Under the pieces are notes generated by a model. That model was not told the DNA's origin. It made no database searches and was given only the letters and a program-made list of their open reading frames with translations. From assembly GCA_019009955.1 (NCBI GenBank), contig CM032230.1, positions 129,060,001 to 129,124,000 of the forward strand: a stretch of 64,000 bases of DNA, in the 5' to 3' direction. The translations under genes and the position numbers were made by a program. The DNA is from Riptortus pedestris. Its lineage: Eukaryota; Arthropoda; Insecta; Hemiptera; Alydidae. Below, piece by piece: positions 23,587-35,775 of the stretch (its first letter is position 1; every line of letters starts with the position of its first letter).

Positions 23587-23654
<68 letters not shown>

Positions 23655-23772
23655 GAACGGACCTCATTTTCGTCATCTCCTGGGTAGGATCGATGGACAT
23701 TTGAAGAAATTTTTCGAAACTCGCGTCATGAGTACGACCTCAATAGCTGATTTCCCTTAAGGGAAATCTGCT
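23130..23772 (-). repeat. Family A element, full-length
   Basis: Intact reverse copy. The right end AGTCTGTCACGCAGGGGCTG is at 23130 after an A-run. The C-rich run is near 23465, 'cattaacgaacttgatctg' near 23500, the TA tract at 23590-23648 and the left palindrome ends at 23772. It is a good reference for both termini. Confidence 0.9.
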
Positions 23773-24537
23773 AATTTAAGACGATCTTTCGGGATGGATA
23801 GTCGGAGATAGCGTATGAACGAAATCAGATTGTATAACGAAACTGGAACAATAGTTCCCAAGTGACTAAACGAGAGTTCCTGATACCATTTGCCCAATGA
23901 TAATAAGTAATTTCTTCTCGAGAAACCCGTAAAACAACTAATCCTTTTTGCAAAAATGGAGTAACTCCTACATTCAATGTGTTAAAAGCCCGAGCACTTC
24001 GGGAGTCATAATAATAAAGGCTCAGACCGGTCAAGACGTTTTAAAAAAATGTACTTTTGACGTGATTAGAAGATTATTAGGAGCACTTTTTTAGGAATAA
24101 GTGGAGCAATCCGTATTTGGACCGAACCACTTTTTCAATCGGCAATATATTTTGAAAGGCAGGGCACGAGTTATGCTCGTCAATAGAGAAAGGTGGTAAT
24201 TTTGTTAAAATCAATAGATTAAAATCGTTATTAAGCCTTATTAGTGAAATTTGAAGTTCACAGAAGACGGCGCCTGTGCAAACATTCAACGAATAATAAG
24301 CTAATCTCTATAATAACATATAGACTAGGGAGTTAAACACTAATAAATCGTTTCTATGCCCAACAGTCCTGTTTTTCCAAACAAGCTAGAGAACCAGTAC
24401 CATGATCTTAAGCTAAAAAGGAAAAATATAATTAGTACCATTAATTTTCTTGTTAATCCAAAATATATAGAACAACAACTGCAATAAATAAGTCAGTCAC
24501 CTTGGTTGCTTAATTGCGTTACCTTTTAGCAGATTTC
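23773..24537. other. Unrecognised region
   Basis: Two minus-strand frames of about 70 codons (23825-24034 and 24077-24289) are adjacent but in different frames, and neither has a motif I recognise. No repeat match within the window. Confidence 0.4.
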
Positions 24538-25219
24538 CCTTAAGGGAAATCAGCTATTGAGGTCGTACTCATGACGCGGTTTTCGAAAAATTTCTTCAAA
24601 TGTCCATCGATCCTACCCAGGAGATGACGAAAATGAGGTCCGTTCAAAACTATATATATATTTGTCTGTTAACACTCTAGCGGTCGCAATTTTTGTTTAA
24701 TCGTCACCAAACTCGGTATTTAAGCGTTTCATGTAAAAAGTGAGATCAAGTTCGTTAACGGCTGAAATCGGACCAGTGGGAGGGTGGGGGTTTAGAGGGG
24801 AGGATTTTTGAAAATTCGAAATATCTTCGTTATTATACGTCGGATCGAAAAATTGCATAGAACCAATCTTATTGCAAATTAAATTTACTATAAATATTAC
24901 TATATGCATTTATTCTCTATCTTGAATATTAACCGAGATATTTGCATTTGTAATCTGCGTGTGATCACCAGTAGGCTATGTTCGGACTTTCCGCTGAGAG
25001 CTCTGGTGGCCGTTTCCATAACTATTCGTCCCTCGTGAATAGGTTTAGAGGTTAGGTTAACTGTTTTTTGGGGCTAGAAACTTCTGGGTTATTACGCCCT
25101 AAATAATGTTTTAGGTTTAGAGGTTTCTTACTACTACAGTTGTTATTAGGCAGATTTCTCTATTGTAAAACTTCACGTGGGAAATCTGCTTAGTTTACGC
25201 AGCCCCTGCGTGACGGACT
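24538..25219 (+). repeat. Family A element, full-length
   Basis: The left palindrome is intact at 24538 (after TTTT). A short TA tract is at 24650-24661. The G-run is at 24776-24800. The right part has 'ctttccgctgagagctctgg' and closes with 'gtgggaaatctgcttagttt' and 'acgcagcccctgcgtgacgg' ACT at 25219. It is closely related to 31079-31775. Confidence 0.9.
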
Positions 25220-25347
25220 TTATTTATTTACATATGGTAAGTATAATGAAGAAAGTATTTCTAATTTCGCTTTTCACCCCCTGTCTATATCTTTTGGGCC
25301 AGTCAACAGAATAAATTGTTTATCTCATAGGATTCTAGAAGAAAGTG

Positions 25348-26724
25348 ATGGACTTCACTCAGATGCTTCGTAAACTGAGCATATTTCCCACATGCAGCTA
25401 CGAACAAAACTGATCTCAACTCACAATGTATTCTCTATTTCGGAATAAAAATGAGTAGAAGTGTGGTCTCCCCCCCCCCCCCCCGAAGACCGTAAACAAG
25501 ATAACATGAATAAAGTGCTTAATATTTGAGTCACCAAAAAATGTACAGTACAAGAATTGTACGGCTGTATTAGTATAAAAAGATTTGTCGAATAACATTG
25601 CAGGTTGAGTAAATGGGCCACATATCCATAAGAACAATTTATTAAATCAACAGATGGAAACATCATCGTCAGTGCCCTGTTGACAAACCAAAAAATCAAT
25701 AAAGACCTATCTCTATTACTGTTTTAAAATATATTAAAATGGTAAATAGGTACAAACAACATAAAAAAATAAACAATATTATTTCTAAAACTGAATAGCA
25801 GCATATTAAAACTGTGAATTATAATAAATAAATAAGTCAACCTTAGAAAAATGTTAACATTAAAATTACATAACCTAGACAACGAACTACTGATATTGTA
25901 ATACATTGAAAGCAATTTCTTAAATCTCCAATAACATTTTTCAATTCGTAATGATTTTGAATTTTCGTTTTTCCCAACCCTCTATACACCCCTCCCTATA
26001 CAGGTCCGATTTCAACCTTTACCAAAGGTGTCGGGTGGATCATTCTTTAGTGTCAAGTACGGTATTGATTGAATAAACTTTTTAGAGTTAGAAACGTCAA
26101 ATATGAATTCAGGACTGATTGATGTCGTTATTCGCACGTACATCATCTAGAAAAGAACAGTTCAAAGCAATCATTGTATCCGTAAGCTTCGAATAAAGTG
26201 TCTGATAATATAACAGCTATGACATGAGTACATGTGAGGGTTTACTGAATGCTGAAAACAAATATAAAAGTCCGTCACGCAAGGGCTGCGTAAACTAAGC
26301 AGATTTCCCACGTGAAGTTTTACAATATAGAAATCTGCCTAATAATAACAGTAGTAGTAACATATACACGAGGACGAATAGTTAGGGAAACGGCCGCACT
26401 AGCGCTCGGCGGAAACTCCCAAACATAGCCAACTGCCGACCACGCGCAGAATACAAATGCAAATACCTCGGTTAATATTCAAGATACAGAATAAATGTAT
26501 AGAACAATATTTATAGTAAATTTATTTTGCAATAAGATTGGTTCTATACAATTTTTTGATCCGACGTATGGTAACGGAGATAATTCGAATTTTCGAAAAT
26601 CCCCCCTCTAAACCCCCCCCCTTTCACTGGTCCGATTTCATCCGTTAACGAACTTGAACTTTCTTTTTACATGAAACGATTAAATATGAAGTTTGGTAAA
26701 GATCAAACAAAAATTGCGACCGCT

Positions 26725-26768
<44 letters not shown>

Positions 26769-26863
26769 AATTTTTCAAAACTCGCGTCATGAGTACGACC
26801 TCAATAGCTGATTTCCCTTAAGGGAAATCTGCTAAAATGAAATATCACAATTAATATTCAAGA
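25348..26863 (-). repeat. Family A element, long type, with nested copy
   Basis: Decayed reverse copy. The right end 'gatggacttcactcagatgc' is near 25348, a C-run ('tctccccccc', 25459-25483) follows, and a second body unit has 'caaccctctatacacccctc'. It is split at 26278 by family A copy 26279-26833 and resumes with 'aaatatcacaattaatattc'. It fades out at 26863. Confidence 0.6.
26279..26833 (-). repeat. Family A element nested in another family A copy
   Basis: Complete at both ends: AGTCCGTCACGCAAGGGCTG at 26279 (after AAA) and the full palindrome ending at 26833 (before AAAA). The TA tract is at 26727-26764; the segment between the tract and the left arm is deleted. The host copy is interrupted at 'gaaaacaaatata | aaatga', which defines the junctions. 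Confidence 0.85.
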
Positions 26864-26867
26864 GAGA

Positions 26868-26945
26868 GGGAGAATAGCTCTTGAGGCCGTACTCATGAAC
26901 CGAGTTTCGAAAAATTTCTTCACTACCCAGGTGATGACGAAAATG

Positions 26946-27001
<56 letters not shown>

Positions 27002-27502
27002 GTTAACGCTCTAGCCGTCGCAATTTTTTTTGATTGTGTCCAAACTCGACATTTATCGTTTCATGAAAAAAAAGAAAGATCAAGTTCGTTAATGGTCGAA
27101 ATTGGACAAGTGGGAGGGGGGGGGTTTAAAAAATCCGAAATATTGCTGTTAATATACGTCGGATCGAAAAAATTTTATAGAGCCAATCTAATTGCAAATT
27201 AGATTTACTATAAATAGTGGTATACACATTTATTCTCTATCTTGAATACTAACGGAGATATTTGCATTTCTTAGTTTTGAGCCCTCAGTAAACCCCCAGG
27301 CCAACTCATGTCAAATTAACAATAAGCTGTTATATCATAAACCACATTACTCCAAATTGAAATATCAATATTGTTCCATTGGATGTTTACTGTGTGAGGA
27401 TACGTGCTAATACGCAGTGCGATGACATCGTCCTGTGTTTACGTTCTAAATTTATTTTTAATTCCGGCACGTGGGAAATCTGCTTAGTTTACGCAGCCTT
27501 TT
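26868..27502 (+). repeat. Family A element, left palindrome lost
   Basis: Starts at 'agctcttgaggccgtactca', has a TA tract at 26951-26999 and a G-run at 27111-27123. It continues through the long-type segment to 'cacgtgggaaatctgcttag' and stops at 'ttacgcagcc' without the final hairpin arm. Confidence 0.8.
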
Positions 27503-27720
27503 ATTTTCTGGACTAATTTCAGTCAGTGAAAAACGTCATCATTAGTTTTACATTACAGATGCGTGCCAGATTGTCGAAAGAAAATTATATATATAAATTT
27601 AAATAAATGCAACAAATACTTATGATTTATGACTATTTATAATATTTTCCGAAAATTGTGTCTTGAATGCTGGCTCAAAAGCGAATCTTAAAAGAAAATT
27701 ACAAGTAAAATTATTTCAAA

Positions 27721-28290
27721 AGTCCGTCACGCAGGGGCTGCGTAAAATAAGCAGATTTCCACGTGAGGTTTTACAATAGAGATCTGCCAAATAACAGCTG
27801 TAGTAGTAAGAAATCTCTAAACCTATTCACGAGGGACGAATAGTTACAAAAACGGCCGCCAGAGCTCACGGCGGAAAGTCCGACCATAGACACTGTTGCC
27901 GAGCACATGCGGAATACAAATGCAAATATCTCAGTTAATATTCAAGATACAGAATAAATGTATAGAACAATATTTATAGTAAATTTAATTTGCAATAAGA
28001 TTGATTCTGTAATATTTTCCTCCCCTCTAAACCCCCTCTCCCACTGGTCCGATTTCAGCCATTAACGAACTTGATCTTTCTTTTTACATAAAACTACTAA
28101 ATATCGAGTTTGGTAACGATTAAACAATAATTGCGACCGCTAGAGCGGTAACAGACAAATATATATATATATATATATATACAGTTTTGAACGGACCTCA
28201 TTTTCGTCATCTCCTGGGTAGGATCGATGGACATTTGAAGAAAAATTTCGAAAATCGCGCCATGAGTACAACCTCAATAGCTGTTCTTTT
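27721..28290 (-). repeat. Family A element, left palindrome lost
   Basis: Reverse copy beginning AGTCCGTCACGCAGGGGCTG at 27721. About 50 bp of body is deleted. The TA tract is at 28159-28181, and it stops at 'caatagctgttct', before the palindrome. Confidence 0.85.
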
Positions 28291-28327
28291 AAAATGAAAT
28301 TTTTTTCTTAAAGTGAAATAATAAAAG

Positions 28328-28495
28328 ACCTCATGCAGGGACTGCATAAAAAATTTACTTTCTTGGGGTAGTGGTAGATATACATTCGCCTTAACCCACA
28401 CATCCACCAGAGCCCCCTTCCCCTAAAATGTATTTGATTTTGAACGGGCCTCATCTCCTAGGTAGGAACGATGGACATTTGACATTTTTTTTTAA
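28328..28495 (-). repeat. Family A remnant
   Basis: A decayed right-end motif ('catgcagggactgcataaaa') and, 100 bp on, the left-side block 'ttttgaacgggcctcatctc' ... 'gatggacatttgac'. The whole body including the TA tract is gone. Confidence 0.55.
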
Positions 28496-28499
28496 AAAA

Positions 28500-29330
28500 A
28501 ATGCGTTCACCCTTTGAATTACAGCCGGTGTTTTGCCCTTAGAACAATGTCAGACGTGGTTTTGCGAGGCCATTAGCAAGGCTATTAGTTGTAAGGAGGA
28601 AACAGGAAGGGGTTTAGTAATGATATACACCCCCTTCTAATCCCGGCCGAAACCACCCCCAGACAAGCCTCTCTATATTGAATCGGGCGGTGTTCTCACT
28701 AACAGCTGGATCGACTGGCGAAACTTTAATCCCCGAATCTAACCCCGGGGCGGGGAGTTATGTCAGGGCGATAATCCGTCGGATGAATGACAATTAGGTA
28801 ACTATGACTAGCTTATATTGGCCAGTAAGTCTCTCAACTTAGCCAGAGATAGTTTACCCATTGTCTATTGGGTGATTATTCACTTAGAATTAATTCTCGT
28901 CTCGGCGAACTGGAAAAGACGTTTCGCCCTCACATCTTAACGCACGAGATAATATAACAAATAGCAAACTAGAAAATGTTTACATGTTTAGAGTAAATTG
29001 CAATGGCATTCCCTGGATTTTTGGAATAAATATCTGAGTATATCTGAGCACAAATGATTCAAAATGGACGTGCATTTTACGGCTAAAGGATGCTTCAAAT
29101 CGAAAAATCTCCTTTATAAACTTTTTTTAGAATTTGATTTTCTATATGAATCCGCCACAAAAAGTAGTGCATTCCATTGGAAATTCCAAAGTTATGGTCA
29201 CTGAAAAAGTACTAGAGAACGTTACGTGGTTGAATATAAACTGAAAAGATTCAGATTGTGATGGGTCACAATTATGGTAAACCAAGTTTCAGCCTTGACA
29301 CCTTGACCCCTGGACACACTGTGTTTATGT
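28500..29330. other. G+C-richer island then A+T-rich spacer, no gene recognised
   Basis: 28500-28960 is clearly richer in G+C, free of microsatellites and of family A matches, and contains a G/C cluster 'ccccggggcggggag' near 28743. No long frame exists. The remainder to 29330 is ordinary A+T-rich sequence. A candidate for host unique DNA. Confidence 0.4.
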
Positions 29331-29344
29331 ATATATATATATAT

Positions 29345-29375
<31 letters not shown>
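29331..29375. repeat. (TA)n microsatellite
   Basis: TA run with one GA interruption, not within family A. Confidence 0.9.
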
Positions 29376-29379
<4 letters not shown>

Positions 29380-29469
29380 TAATCAATAATCTACAATTGA
29401 CAATAAATCTAAAGCTTGGGTATTTATTTTCGATCGCAAAATTAAATACACAAGCTTTAAATTTTTTGT

Positions 29470-29692
29470 CATTATTATTATTTATTAACGTCCACTTTTT
29501 GCAACTCAGGCTAATTGTGACCGGTAATGTACAGGTCACCACCCTCTTCTAGCCAGGGTGGGACTTAGGATGTTATTTAATGAATTCCATCACTAAATAA
29601 TTTCCTTTCCCCAGGCAAGAATCGAACTCGCCACTCCATTACCATGTGAGATTAAGGTCAACGCTTTAAGTCACATGGCTAACCTGAGCCCC
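29470..29692 (-). repeat. SINE copy, near full-length
   Basis: Reverse-strand SINE with the ATT-repeat tail ('attattattatttattaacg'), middle 'tctagccagggtgggactta', and the complete tRNA-like head with 'gaatcgaactcgccact' and 'aagtcacatggctaacctga'. It ends GCCCC at 29692. No clear target-site duplication. Confidence 0.85.
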
Positions 29693-29734
29693 GATTTATT
29701 ATCAATGCCCATTTATTTAACAATGCACTACATA

Positions 29735-29925
29735 CTTGGCAAATTATTCTTAACCACTACTCACAGTATGCACTGATAACGTAATTTCTTATTTGCACAG
29801 TAAAATACCTCACGATCACAAGAATCACTGATCTTCACAAATAACACGGCACTGCACTGTTCTTCACATATACTTGGCACTACAATACACATAAAACACT
29901 GTACTGCACTGTACATAAATTGTCT
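29735..29925 (-). mobile_element. LTR 3'-part fragment, reversed
   Basis: On the reverse strand this reads like the solo LTR at 59658-60241, with 'gtgcatactgtgagtagt' and repeated 'cagtgcagtgccgtg'-type strings. The 5' part and the last ~100 bases are absent. The 106-codon minus frame over it is LTR sequence and not a gene. Confidence 0.6.
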
Positions 29926-30390
29926 ATACTTTCTCATGTAAGTAGTTTTCGCAACACTATATTTATTTATAGGAACGATCATATGTCCGTGGTAGAGCGC
30001 CCAACTATAGACCAGCAGAGTCAAACTGTAGTCTGCTACCTGGGCGGAAAGTCTAGAGGTAAAATAAGCCTGACAGGCCACCGGTTTGAAGTATATTGGC
30101 TCACTTAGATCCCACCGACAACCAAACTGGCCTAGATTTGATCACTGTCCGTCCTCCTGATATATTGAGATCAGTCTAATCATTCCTGGACCTTCTTGGT
30201 TAACGGGTGATGTTAGTCGAGCTCGGGGGTGGCAAGTTTACTTCTGGGATGTGAAGTCACTCATATCTCCACTGTACCCGCCGCATTTATTTATGCTCTA
30301 ACTTGTTTTCGGTGGCTGCGAGAATCATGTGACTAGTAAATATGGAATTAGGACTATACATCTGGTTCCAATATCAGGGTTGCCAAAAAA
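29926..30390. other. No gene recognised
   Basis: Moderate G+C content, no repeat match within the window beyond the LTR piece, no coding evidence. It may be further retroelement sequence. Confidence 0.35.
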
Positions 30391-31952
30391 ACTCATCACG
30401 CAGGGGCTGCGTTAACGAAGCATATTTCCCTCCTGCTGGCTTAACTCATTTGTGATCTAATCTAACCACATATTATTTAAATTCTCATTTAAATCACAAA
30501 ACAAAACTATGATTAGAAGGGGGGGGGGGTTTACTGTAGGAATAAAATAAGAAATTACTAACAACTCGCTTAATGATTGAGTTACCACTAAATGTATATT
30601 GTAACAATTGTAGAGAATTAAAAAGATTGGTCCTATAACATTTTATGATCTGACTCAAAATACGGCGATATTTTCAATGTACGAATTCATCTCCGTCTCT
30701 ACACTCTCTCTATTCCTCGTCCGATTTTTGCCCATCACTATTATGATCTTTTGTGAAGCCTGAAATGACTAAATATCGAGAATGGAATAGATCAAATAAC
30801 CATTTCCAAGTAAAGAACGAAAATTCTTAGTTGATGAGGTCATCACTTGACGTATTTGCATGTGTGTCACAATTAAATAGTTCAATGAAAACCATATTGG
30901 GTATTTAACTTTGAAATTAAGTGGTTCATGATATGACATCTGTAGGAGTGGGTGTTTACAGATGGCCGAAAATTAAAATATGGAAATATCTCGGTTAATA
31001 TTCAATATAGAGAAAATATGTATATACCAACATTTATAGGACTTTACATTTGCAATAAGATTGATTCTATACAATTTTAGCAGATTTCCCTTAAGGGAAA
31101 TCAGCTATTGAGGTCGTACTCATGATGCGAGTTTTGAAAAATTTCTTCAAATGTCCATCGATCCTACCCAGGAGATAACGAAAATGAGGTCCGTTCAAAA
31201 TTATATATATATATATATATATTTGTCTGTTAACGCTCAAGCGGTCGCAATTTTTGTTTGATCTTTACCAAACTACATATTTAATCGTTTTATGTAAAAA
31301 GAAAGTTTAAGTTCGTTAACGGATGAAATCGGAAGAGTGGGTGGGGGTTTAGAGGGGGGATTTTCGAAAATTCGAATTATCTCCGTTACCATACGTCGGA
31401 TCAAAATATTGTATAGAACCAATCTTATTGCAAATTAAATTTACTATAAATATTGTTCTATACATTTATTCTGTATCTTGAATATTAACCGAGATATCTG
31501 CATTTGTATTCTGCGTGTGGTCACCAGTAGGCTATGTTCGGACTTTCCGCCGACAGCTCTGGCGGCCGTTTCCATAACTATTCGTCCCTCGTGAATAGTT
31601 TTAGAGGTTAGGTTAACTGTTTTTTGGGGCTAGAAACTACTGGGTTATTACGCCCTAAATAATATTTTAGGTTAAGAGGTTTCTTACTACTACAGTTGTT
31701 ATTAGGCAGATTTTTCTATTGTAAAACTTCACGTGGGAAATCTGCTTAGTTTACGCAGCCCTTGCGTGACGGACTCTATCTGAAGCATAACAACGGAGAT
31801 ATTTTGGCAAGTGGTCCTATTTTAGCATATAAAATTTTGAACGGACCTCATTTTTGTCATCTCCTGGGTAGTCTGGACATTTGAAGAACTTTTTCGACAA
31901 TTCCATCATAAGTAAAACCTCGATAGCTGTTTTCCCTTAGGGGAAATCTGCT
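30391..31952 (-). repeat. Family A element, long type, hosting a second copy
   Basis: Reverse copy: right end 'actcatcacgcaggggctgc' at 30391, C/G-run at 30520-30530 (as G on plus), two body units, and a left palindrome ending 'gggaaatctgct' at 31952. It is interrupted at 31078 by the opposite-orientation copy 31079-31775. Its own sequence resumes with 'aacaacggagatatttt'. The TA tract is reduced to 'catataaaa'. Confidence 0.75.
31079..31775 (+). repeat. Family A element, full-length, nested
   Basis: Left palindrome at 31079 after TTTT, short TA tract 31201-31222, G-run near 31338, 'ctttccgccgacagctctgg' and right end 'acgcagcccttgcgtgacgg' ACT at 31775. It sits in the reverse copy 30391-31952, whose 'ctatacaatttt' is cut exactly at the left end. 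Confidence 0.9.
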
Positions 31953-32383
31953 GAAAACGCGTAATTGCTCAATAAACTATTATTGCAGTAAGAGACCATA
32001 GTTAATAGGTCGAATGAATGCATTCTCAATATCGCACCACAGAAAGAACCCCCTGCACTCACTCATCAAGCCCATCAAATCAAACAAACCCTTCATAGTT
32101 ATTTCCCCCAAGGGTGAACACAGCCAGAAATATATTGGCAGAAGCCCTATTACACTCGACCCATCGACTACAAAACAACCACCAGCGGGGAGGTTCCCGC
32201 GCTCATTTCACGACGAGTTAGTCCTAAGTCACCCCCTCCCAGTAAGACAATGACACCGCTGGGCTCCATTTTACGGAACGCCTAGCAATGACATCAAATG
32301 GCCCATGCTAAAAAATTAGACCATGGCGGGAACGGATCTGCACTGGTTTGTCCGACAGATGGCTTTTTGATTAAGCCGCCCGG
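31953..32383. other. G+C-richer island, no gene recognised
   Basis: Apparently unrepeated sequence carrying a 79-codon frame (32014-32253) with no motif I can name. Moderate G+C content and absence of repeats make it a candidate for host sequence, but evidence for an exon is lacking. Confidence 0.35.
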
Positions 32384-32590
32384 GTTTAGATCATTTCGGG
32401 GCCATATGTCGACTCCTGTCGTCCAAATGAAAGTAATTTCCAGTGAGCACTAGGGTTTATTTAACGTTCTTTATATGTATATATGACAAACAACAATATA
32501 TATACTTTTTATTTAATTGGTATGTCACTAAAGACAATACTTTTAACATATTGTTCCAAAGAAAATTTATTTTTAAATTCAAAAAACAAA
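32384..32590 (+). repeat. Dispersed repeat, copy 1
   Basis: A second copy lies at 49541-49745. Common strings are 'tagatcatttc', 'gaaagtaattt', 'cagtgag', 'tttatatgtatatat', 'tttttatttaattggt', 'caatacttttaaca' and 'tccaaagaaaa'. Both copies stand directly before a reverse-oriented family A copy. Class unknown. Confidence 0.65.
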
Positions 32591-32622
32591 ACAAACTATA
32601 ATAATAAATACTCATTGAAAAT

Positions 32623-33411
32623 AAGTCTGCCAAGCAGGTGTTGCGTTATGTAAGCAGGTTTCCCAAGTACGCCACTTATTTGCATTTATCTTAAAAAGTA
32701 AAAGTTCAATGTGAACATTATTTAGTATGTAAGTTTCAAATAAAGTGTTCCATTATGTAATAGAGTATTGTTTATGTGACATGTGTAGGAGTGGGGGTTT
32801 GTTGATGGCTGAAAACTAAAATATGCAAATATCTCACTTAATATTAAAGTTGGAGAATAAATTTATATAATAAGATTTATAGAACATTACATTTTCAATG
32901 GGGTAGCTCCTATACAATGTTTAGATCCGATTTATGATACCGGAGACATTTTGATTTATCCAAATTCCCTAACATATCTAAAACACATCAACATTTACAA
33001 AAAAAAAAAAAAATTAATACGAACTAGAATATGTCTACAGCTTACCTAAAAAGATTTAAAAGGGTTAACTTTTATTATATTCTCTAGATAAAGCACGGAT
33101 ATGAGAAAGAATCAGATATTAAACAAATATTTTCCATAATATAAAAGTAGGAAATAGGTGAGCACATGAAGGAGTAAATATATCATCCTAATAATACCAA
33201 TCACAATCGCTGAGGGCAACTAAATAAATAAAAACTACTAAACTAAATAAATAAAAATAAAACTAAATAAATAAAAATAAAATTCTCATCTCCCCTGTAA
33301 ACCCATCTGTCCGATTTTGGGCACTAATGAACTTGATCATTGTTTTTACATTAAAAGTTTAAATATCGTGTTCCGTAATGATCAAACGAAAATGTTGACC
33401 CCGACATACAG

Positions 33412-33485
<74 letters not shown>

Positions 33486-33612
33486 TAATGGACCTTATTT
33501 CCTATGTATATGCAACTTATTTCCTATATATGTGGGACCGAAGAAAATATTTCATGATTTGCGTGATAAGTAAGATCTCAGTAGCTGATTTCCTTTAAGG
33601 GAAATTTGCATC
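32623..33612 (-). repeat. Family A element, interrupted
   Basis: Reverse copy with a diverged right end ('agtctgccaagcaggtgttg') at 32623 and body to about 32960. A non-matching stretch (about 32970-33270) includes tandem 'actaaataaataaaaataaa' units. Body resumes from 'tctgtccgattttgggcac', the TA tract is at 33416-33480 and the palindrome ends near 33612. Confidence 0.7.
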
Positions 33613-33748
33613 ATTTAAATTTCAATAGGGGATTTCCTGAATAGTTTCCAGTGGCTGGGATATTCTTTGAGCGTCATTAAAATAAAAATTTGGACGGAAC
33701 TTGATTTAAAAAAAAAATCAGTACAATGAAGTCAATAATAGTTATTTA

Positions 33749-34372
33749 TTATACAAGTGACGAAAGTAGATCATTTTACAACTCGAGTGAAACGTTTACC
33801 CGCACGAGCGAAGCGAGTGTAGTAATTTCACGAGAGTTGTAAATTCTACTTTCGTCAAGAGTGTAATATTAAATTTTTTCTATAATCGTGTAATACATGA
33901 TCAGACCTAACCAGAATATTGACAAAATTAGGAAGTTGTGAAGATTATGATATGTTGTTGGTAGGTTATAAGCATGGTTGTGAAAGGTTATAAGCATAGT
34001 TATAAAACAACTAGTGATGATTGTGAAGTAGTGCAGTGGTAAACAAGTACAGGTTATAAACAAGGAAGATAATTATTATTATTATATTTAAATTTTAAAA
34101 TATATTGATTATTTCCACCAATAATTCATTCACATTTCAATTTATTTTGTTAAAATAAATTCTTACATTGTTAAGAAACATTTAAAAGCATTTAATTTCC
34201 AACTTCAAATTATTTTTTAATTTATACTTATTACTAATTAAGAAGGCAATTCACTTTCTTCACTTGTGAAGAAAGTGATTACTTTCTTCACTCTATTGCA
34301 AAATGTTTCAATTTCTTCACTCATTTCAGTTTAGTAATGTTACCATTATTCAACGATTACAGAAAAAAAAAA
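33749..34372 (+). mobile_element. Family C foldback element, copy 2
   Basis: Opposite-orientation copy of 1752-2371. The first 120 bp form an imperfect palindrome: 'ttatacaagtgacgaaagta' pairs with 'tactttcgtcaagagtgtaa', inner arms 'acgtttacccgcacg'/'gagtgtagtaattt'. The rest includes 'gaagaaagtgattactttct' and ends at 'aacgattacagaaa' plus an A-run. The minus-strand 64-codon frame inside is not credible. Confidence 0.7.
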
Positions 34373-34914
34373 TATCATCACTGCCGGTAGATGAATAAAA
34401 ATGACTAACTTTTAATTTTTTTTTTGTAAACGGCACTCATTCAATTTCAGTTCAGGCCAAAGCTTTTAGGCCGCCCTTAATCAGGAAGAATGAACAAACG
34501 CATTTACAACGCAAAAAAAGTGTCGGAGTGTTAGCAAAAATAACAGATTACGGATATGATGGTCTTGCGAAAATGACCACTCAGCCACCCCCGTGGAGTG
34601 GGACGCCTCTCATTATAATACAAAAAGAGGGGTAGGAAGGGGTAGTTTTGGCGGGTAAAAACCTAGAGGCTCATCAGAGCCCACCGCTCACTCATTAGCA
34701 TGCTAATATTTTCTCGGGAGTGGCATTTACCCCGACGTGGTTCTGTCCGAAAAAGAACCTTCCACACGCCTTACACGCTGCGATATTAACAGAGTGACTT
34801 GGGGCGCAGTGAGTAAAAAATCAGATATTCCCTTATACATGTTCACCGGCATTAACAACATGCATTTAAGAACAGACGTCTCGTAGAGCAGAACGGATAG
34901 AATGAAAATTCCAT
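34373..34914. other. No gene recognised
   Basis: Partly G+C-richer (34560-34830) with runs such as 'agaggggtaggaaggggtag'. No coding or repeat assignment. Confidence 0.4.
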
Positions 34915-35025
34915 GTACATATATATATAATTTTGAAGGATCCTCAATTTCATCTCGTAGGTAAAATCGATGGACATTTGAGGGAATTATTCGAAAATCG
35001 CGTCATGAGTAGAATGTCCTTAATG
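34915..35025 (-). repeat. Family A left-side fragment
   Basis: Short TA tract then 'ttttgaaggatcctcaattt', 'aaaatcgatggacatttgag' and 'aatcgcgtcatgagtag'. It breaks off before the palindrome. The 61-codon frame over it is fortuitous. Confidence 0.7.
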
Positions 35026-35124
35026 GAAATCTTCAAAAAACTTACTTTCGTCCATAGCCTGGTTCTCAACATGCGACCATTGGTTCAACAGATGAACGCA
35101 AAAGAAAAATCTTTGTAGCCTTTT

Positions 35125-35242
35125 AGCAGATTTCCCTTAAAGGAAATCAGCTATTACGTTCGTCCTCATGAGGCGATTATCAAAATTTTTCTTCAAATGT
35201 CCATTGATCCTACCCAGGAGATGACGAAAACGAGGTCCGTTC

Positions 35243-35304
<62 letters not shown>

Positions 35305-35775
35305 CTGTTAACTCTAGGGGTCGCCATTTTTGTTTGATCGTTAGCAAACTCGGCATTTATTCGTTTTATGCAAAAATAATCATCAAGTCCGTTATGGCTG
35401 AAAACGGACAGGTGGGAGGTCGGTTTAGAGGGGGATTTTCGAAAATTTGAAATATCTCAGTTACTATACGTCGGATCGAAAACACGTATAGAACTAATCT
35501 TATTGCAAATTAAATTTACTATAATCATTTTCATATACATTTATTCTCTATCTTGGATATTAACCGATATATTTGCACTTTTATTAAGTGCTTGCGGATA
35601 AGGGACGATATGAGATCGGCTGATGTTGGTTCTAATATTAAGTTTCCGCCTTAAGCTAGTACGGTCGTTTCCGTAACTGTTCGGCTCTCATGAAATTGGT
35701 TTAGACTACTACTGTCTGTAGTATGTACATTTATCTATTGTAAAACGTCACGTGGGAAATCTGCTTTGTTTATGT
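35125..35775 (+). repeat. Family A element, final hairpin lost
   Basis: Left palindrome at 35125 after TTTT, TA tract 35247-35300, body with 'taccgt' variants, then 'cacgtgggaaatctgctttg' at 35748-35770, where it stops. Confidence 0.85.

Noticed and set aside
29735..30110. 106-codon minus frame as a Cys-rich secreted peptide
   Set aside because: Its sequence matches the LTR family on the reverse strand, so it is transposon DNA.
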